From: Membranipora membranacea
Taxonomy: Eukaryota > Bryozoa > Gymnolaemata > Cheilostomatida > Membraniporidae
NCBI GenBank assembly: GCA_914767715.1
Contig: OU612075.1
Coordinates: 11,966,001 to 12,030,000, forward strand
Length of the DNA stretch: 64,000 bases
Direction of reading: 5' to 3'
Of this stretch, positions 58,974 to 64,000 are shown one piece after another; within the stretch, counting starts at the first letter, position 1, and each line of letters opens with the position of its first letter. Under the pieces are notes generated by a model. That model made no database searches. It worked only from the letters and a program-made list of their open reading frames with translations, and was not told where the DNA came from. Made by a program: the position numbers and the translations under genes.

Positions 58974-61829
58974 CTCCAAATGATAACTTATCTGACACCG
59001 AAATGATCATCAATTGATCAAATACTATAGTGCCCCCCCCCATCCCTATGTCCACCAAGTCATGACACTTGAATTATGAATGAAACAAGATTGCAATTTA
59101 AACTCTTAAACTCTGCTCAATTCACACAGACCATTTTACTGAGCTGCAGAGTAATACTGGTGTCCTCATTTAAGATTAACTTCATAAGAGTATGGAAATG
59201 AGGCCCTTTATTTTCCTTATCTTCCCATTTTGTGGCTTTCACCAAACATATGAAATGCGGATTGGAACACATGGTGCCTTTGCTCAAAATATCTCACAGT
59301 ATGTAATCTCTATTTTTACTAGACCTGACTCACAGTATTAGAAGATAGACACCTACAGATAACGTTTGGCCTTGATTGTTTGACACTCTCAGTAATCCTT
59401 CTCCTGGTGGAACGAAGGATTGATGTTTCTTTAAATTATAACTTTGCCGTCACTGAATGAAAAAATGGCAATAGACAGACCCTTTCTTGCAGAATCAAAA
59501 TTTTCAATGTGTTTCAATGAAGTTGTTTTGCTATACAAAATTTTGCTAAATATAATATACCAATATCATTAGATTTTTGAAAAAAACACTGAATGATTAT
59601 ATATGATATCAATTTATCTGTGAATTTGACAATTCTTGATCAGGTTGCTAAACTTGCTAAAGTCCCTGAATAAAGTCATCCTTGAGAGTACATAATGTGA
59701 CCACTGGCTATCCAGCATAATATGTAATATCATGTATGTGTGGGATGTGTACCAATGACAAGTACGTTGTTGATAACTGAAATGTAGATATGAATATGTT
59801 TTGTGTCGATAACCATTTTGTCAATAATGAGCTGAAAACCCTTCTATTTCCATTAGATAAACAAGGAAATCACCGAGCCTGCAAGGAACCAAAGAATGTG
59901 ATAAGAAAAGACAGTGTTTTCCGTTATCAATAGACGTGAGTATCCCTTCAAAACACGCCATGCTTTAACCTCACATACTACACGCTAGGTCTTTGCCATT
60001 TAGATACTCAACTTTCCTCAGATGCAAATACTTTGACCTGGGAAGTCCAACACATCAAAGTTGATACTAAACAACATATTTTAAAAAGAATTTGAAAACA
60101 CCATGCTTATACAAGAGGTTCAATTTTAGTTGCAAACCTAATTTTGTTCCCACATGTAATGCCTTCTTTTAATTTTCAAATCCAATGCTGAATATGGTAT
60201 GAGAAATGGTCCCATATCAACTCTTGATTATCGAAGACCTGGGATCTACAACTTGAAATTACAACTTGAAATTTACAACTTGTAAGCTCCTAGCAAATAC
60301 AGTTTAGATGTTGCTGGAAAGGTTAACATATTTTACTCCTACCTTGATTTGCAACTAGGATTCCGGACAAACAAGAACTTTCCCCGCTGCTTATCAGTTT
60401 TTCAGCGGAGCAGAAAGTTTTTCAATATTCAACTGATAATCATGACATCATGTTTTAGATCAAATGCAAATGAGGCAGAGATTGTGCAGTGCCATGTTGA
60501 TGCCTCAACCCGTGCAGCTCAATTTGGAGAAATGGAACCATATGGAACACATATATATATATTTCGAGAGGTAATTTAAACGAAGTCTTGGAAAACAATT
60601 ATCAACCATCACAATATGCTTTGGATTGACAGTTCACATGTTATTGGCAACTCAGATTTTCCAAATTCCTATTACCATACCTTTTGAGAGTTGTGTCAGA
60701 GCAGGAGCCATTTTGATCTTGACTGCCAAAGCAGTGCATTCAATTTGTGATTTATATTATTCGGATCTACAGTTTTTGGAGAGACTGCCATACAGTTATT
60801 GAATGAGAAATGATGTGCGATCCACACAAATCCAAGATATAGAACACATATGGAATTTTTCTACAGGTTAAGATTAGGTAACACACGGCTTAATAAACAC
60901 ATTTTCGTTGTCACAAATGGAAAATCCAAGGGATTTGTTTCACATGTTGCTATGAGAATTCTGGCTTGCAATATAATGATATTCAAAACCCTAATTTGTT
61001 ATTGTTTTTGCAAGTCAATTATGGTGGGAGTAGTGCCCTCTTTTTGTACGGTAACACAACTCCGAGATTATTGCAAAACAGATTATGGCTGTGAAAAAAG
61101 GCATGCAATGGCAACCTTATTATAGGCAGATTCTTAGTTCCCTATCAGAGTTATCCACCATGCTCTCTCAGTTCAATATACAATTTAGTTGAAATTAAAA
61201 TCTTGAAAAATTTTCAAAATTGCATTAATCAGACTGGTGATATTGATCTTTCCTCTTGTTTTATTTCTACCTTTTTTTTGTACCAGCGAGGAGCAGAGGA
61301 ACTCTGATCTCACAAGGATTAATATGTTGATGGACAATCCAATGTAAGGAACAGTGCGTCAGAACGGCAGAAGTTGTATATTTAATCAAAAACAGTCCAC
61401 TACATATAGTTCCTTATAGTTTGCCTATATGCAAAGATAAAGGAAATTTTGATGTATATATTATTTCACAACCGTATCTTCTGTGACTATGTGTCTTCTT
61501 ACTGGGGTTGTGACATGAAGGAAGAAGTTGTAGATATATGAGCAAGCTGATTGTCAAGTCTATGTTTTCTATATTATCAAGAGAATGCTATTATGTCTAT
61601 TTGGTTATCTAAAATGGTTAGTTTGTCGATTAAACCATTGGATATCTAAACGCTTGACAGCTCTGGTATTTTCCTGGTACAATGAATCAAAATAAATGTT
61701 AAGTTTTTGAAAATTAAATACTTTTTAGATTATGTTGTTGTCTGTGTGGTCATAACATTCAACGTGTATCCCTTCTTCCTCACTTCGGTGGGGAATACCA
61801 CCTTAGCTTGACTGGGTTTGGGATGTACA
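58974..61829. other. Region downstream of amidase 3 with no supported gene
   Basis: Only short open frames are present. One stretch at about 60458-60571 looks exon-like: it follows an ag (gttttag) and ends before gtaatt, and reads as a peptide containing NEAEIVQCHVDASTRAAQFG. I do not recognise it and cannot link it to other exons. An AATAAA at 59669-59674 may belong to amidase 3. Confidence 0.45.
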
Positions 61830-63840
61830 GTAATATCCCTACATAATGTCAATTTTCAACAAAATATACACCACATGGCTTAGTTTATTTCGATAAAACA
61901 TTAAATATACAAACTCGTGAAGAAAAAACTTGATGATACAGTCCTTACAGTAGAGAGCTTTCAGCTTGTCTAACCATGCAATTCAATGAAATCCTGCTAA
62001 AAACCTAGCTAGCACCACAGTAATTACCAATGTTATGCTCTTGAATCCACCAATCTCATACTACTGTAATCACCAAAAAAAAGCTTGTGAAGAGCCATTT
62101 TCCACAATTACTTTGCTTTTGGAAAGTGTAAATTTGCTCAAAATCTTCAATTTTCAGGAGTTATCCCGAAAACAAGCGATGTCCTCGTTATCATCCTGTG
62201 TGTCCTATAACCCTACTTTACAACCTCAAAAGTTACATAATACCTTTGTGACCTAAATCATGAAGTATAGCTGGGTCAGCTTTCTCCTCACTCTATAGCA
62301 TGTATGTTATTCAACAGTCAGAGGCAGGAGTAACCCTAGCACCCTAGCACAAAAATTCAATCCCGTTGGAACCATTTGGGACAGCAGATACTGGCAGCAA
62401 AATTGTTTTACAGGACCAAAATGTTTTCGAAATCAACCTTCAAAAGGACGATTGCCTCAAACCTTTTGCTCAGCATTCTGATGACCAGCTATCAATGGGA
62501 TTGACCATGTTATATTTGGTGCACCGTAGGATTCATTGTGAACCCTTTGCAACACTTTGGGGGAAACACGGAAATAGCGTGTTAACATGGCTGGGTTAGC
62601 TCTATTGTAATATCCCTACAAAACCCGACAGTCATGATGTAAATGACTTGGCTTGGCTCAATGTGATTCGAACATCAAGTACATTTTTATGAAGAGATTA
62701 ATTGAGAAAAGAGTCTTTACAGTAGTGTTGCTTTGCCAGTTTAGACAATGCAATACAATGAAAGCCTGTTCAAAGGCTTTCAAATACTACTGTAGTTACC
62801 CAGTGTTTTGCTCATAAATCATCCACGATTGTAATACCGCCATCCATCACTGGCCGTTTAACAATGGTCAATTTTTAGCTGTTTTTGCGTAAATTTCAGG
62901 AGTTATCCCGAAAACAAGCAAAGTCCTCCTTAACAACCTGACTGTCCTATAACCCTACTTATCAACCCTCAAAGTTACGTAATACATCTGTGACCTAAAT
63001 CATGAAGTATAGCTGGGTCAGCTTTCTCCTAATCAATAGCATGTATGTTATTGCTCCAGTCAAAGGCATAGTTAACCCTAGCACCCTAGACAAGGTGGGA
63101 GAAGGCAAAAAATTCAGTCCCGCTTACACCATTTTAAACAGCAGATACTGGCAGCAAAAATATTTGACAGAACCATAAAAATTCTGCGTTATAAACCTTC
63201 AAGAAGGTGACTGCTTCATACCTTTTTCTGGCATTCTGATTACCATATATCAGTGGGTTTGACCACGTTATAATTACTGCATCATAAGATTCAATATGGA
63301 CCTTAGGCAGCACCTTGGGGGAACATGGAAATGACGCATTAACATGCCGAGGTTAGCACTATTGTAATATCCCTACAAAACCCGACAGTCATGATGTAAA
63401 TGACTTGGCTTGGCTCAATGTGCTTCGAACATCAAGTACATTTTTATGAAGAGATAAATTGATAAAAGAGTCTTTACAGTAGTGTTGCTTTGCCAGTTTA
63501 GACAATGCAATACAATGAAAGGCTATAAAATACTACTGTAGTTACCCAGTGTTATGCTCATAAATCATCCACGATTGTAAAACCGCCATCCATTACTGGC
63601 TGTTTAACAATGGTCAATTTTTCTCAAAATCTTCAATTTTTAGCTGTTTTTGTGTAAATTTCAGGAGTTATCCCGAAAACAAGCAAAGTCCTCCTTATCA
63701 ACCTGACTGTCCTATAACCCTACTTATCAACACTACTTGTTATGTAACACTTCTGTGACCTAAATCATGAAGTATAGCTGTGTCAGCTTTCGGATGCATC
63801 TTGCTCAGTAGTATAATTATTTGTTTCAGAGATAATTTTA
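61830..63840. repeat. ~0.75 kb tandem repeat, about 2.6 copies
   Basis: Units begin with gtaatatccctaca at about 61830, 62607 and 63364. A second landmark, caggagttatcccgaaaaca, recurs at about 62156, 62898 and 63661, and gacctaaatcatgaagtata recurs after it. Periods are about 740-780 bp. Units 2 and 3 are closer to each other than to unit 1. The last unit breaks off near 63.79 kb. No conserved open frame runs through the units, so this looks like satellite-type or tandemly duplicated non-coding DNA. Confidence 0.8.
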
Positions 63841-64000
63841 CCCCTAGGAGATGTAATGGGGTGGGCTTGCTCAAAAAACCTATTTAATTTCAGTTAAATT
63901 GAGAATAATTCAATGGTATATAAGATTTATTATAGAGCAGCGTATTGCTGCGCAATCAATAGCAATAGATGAAGTGAACCCCAAATATGTTATTTTGGCA

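Overview
The window is nuclear DNA of an animal. All genes are split into many short exons with GT/AG boundaries, introns of roughly 0.1-2 kb are AT-rich, the standard code fits, and SINE, LINE and DNA-transposon remnants lie in introns and spacers. I cannot name the species. The gene set (a non-vertebrate amidase, a zinc-finger/tyrosine-recombinase gene of a type common in invertebrates and fish) suggests a non-vertebrate metazoan.

Layout. (1) Positions 1-580, minus strand: the start of a small gene with a probable membrane helix and a heptad-like repeat, cut by the window edge and apparently frameshifted. (2) 2124-17507, plus: a 17-exon gene for a ~2026-residue nuclear, mostly disordered protein with an N-terminal coiled coil. 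Its N-terminus resembles ICE1 of the little elongation complex, but this is tentative. (3) 19699-26615, 42926-51047 and 53312-58973, plus: three paralogous 11-exon amidase genes of the amidase-signature family, each with an intact Lys/Ser/Ser triad. (4) 27298-39347, minus, lying between amidases 1 and 2: a gene I reconstruct from 25 phase-consistent exons (~1292 residues). It joins a Tudor-like domain, a repeated acidic/Ala-Gly exon array, two zinc-finger-like motifs, a tyrosine-recombinase-like domain with Arg, Arg, His and Tyr in place, and a SANT/Myb-like C-terminus. (5) 58974-64000: no convincing gene; the end is a ~0.75 kb tandem repeat.

The most interesting part is 26.7-41.2 kb. The 3' flank of amidase 1 matches the 3' flank of amidase 2 until about 26.76 kb. 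The match then breaks off and resumes near 41.17 kb, so the whole recombinase-like gene appears to sit in a ~14.4 kb block that interrupted the amidase array. The amidase copies also record their own history: a LINE-like fragment at the same intron position in copies 1 and 2, a displaced exon-5 splice acceptor shared by copies 2 and 3 (conflicting signals, perhaps gene conversion), an array of duplicated acceptors in copy 3, and a 1.8 kb hAT-like element with an 8-bp target duplication in copy 2.

All exon structures were read by eye from splice sites, reading phase and paralogue comparison. No transcript data were available.
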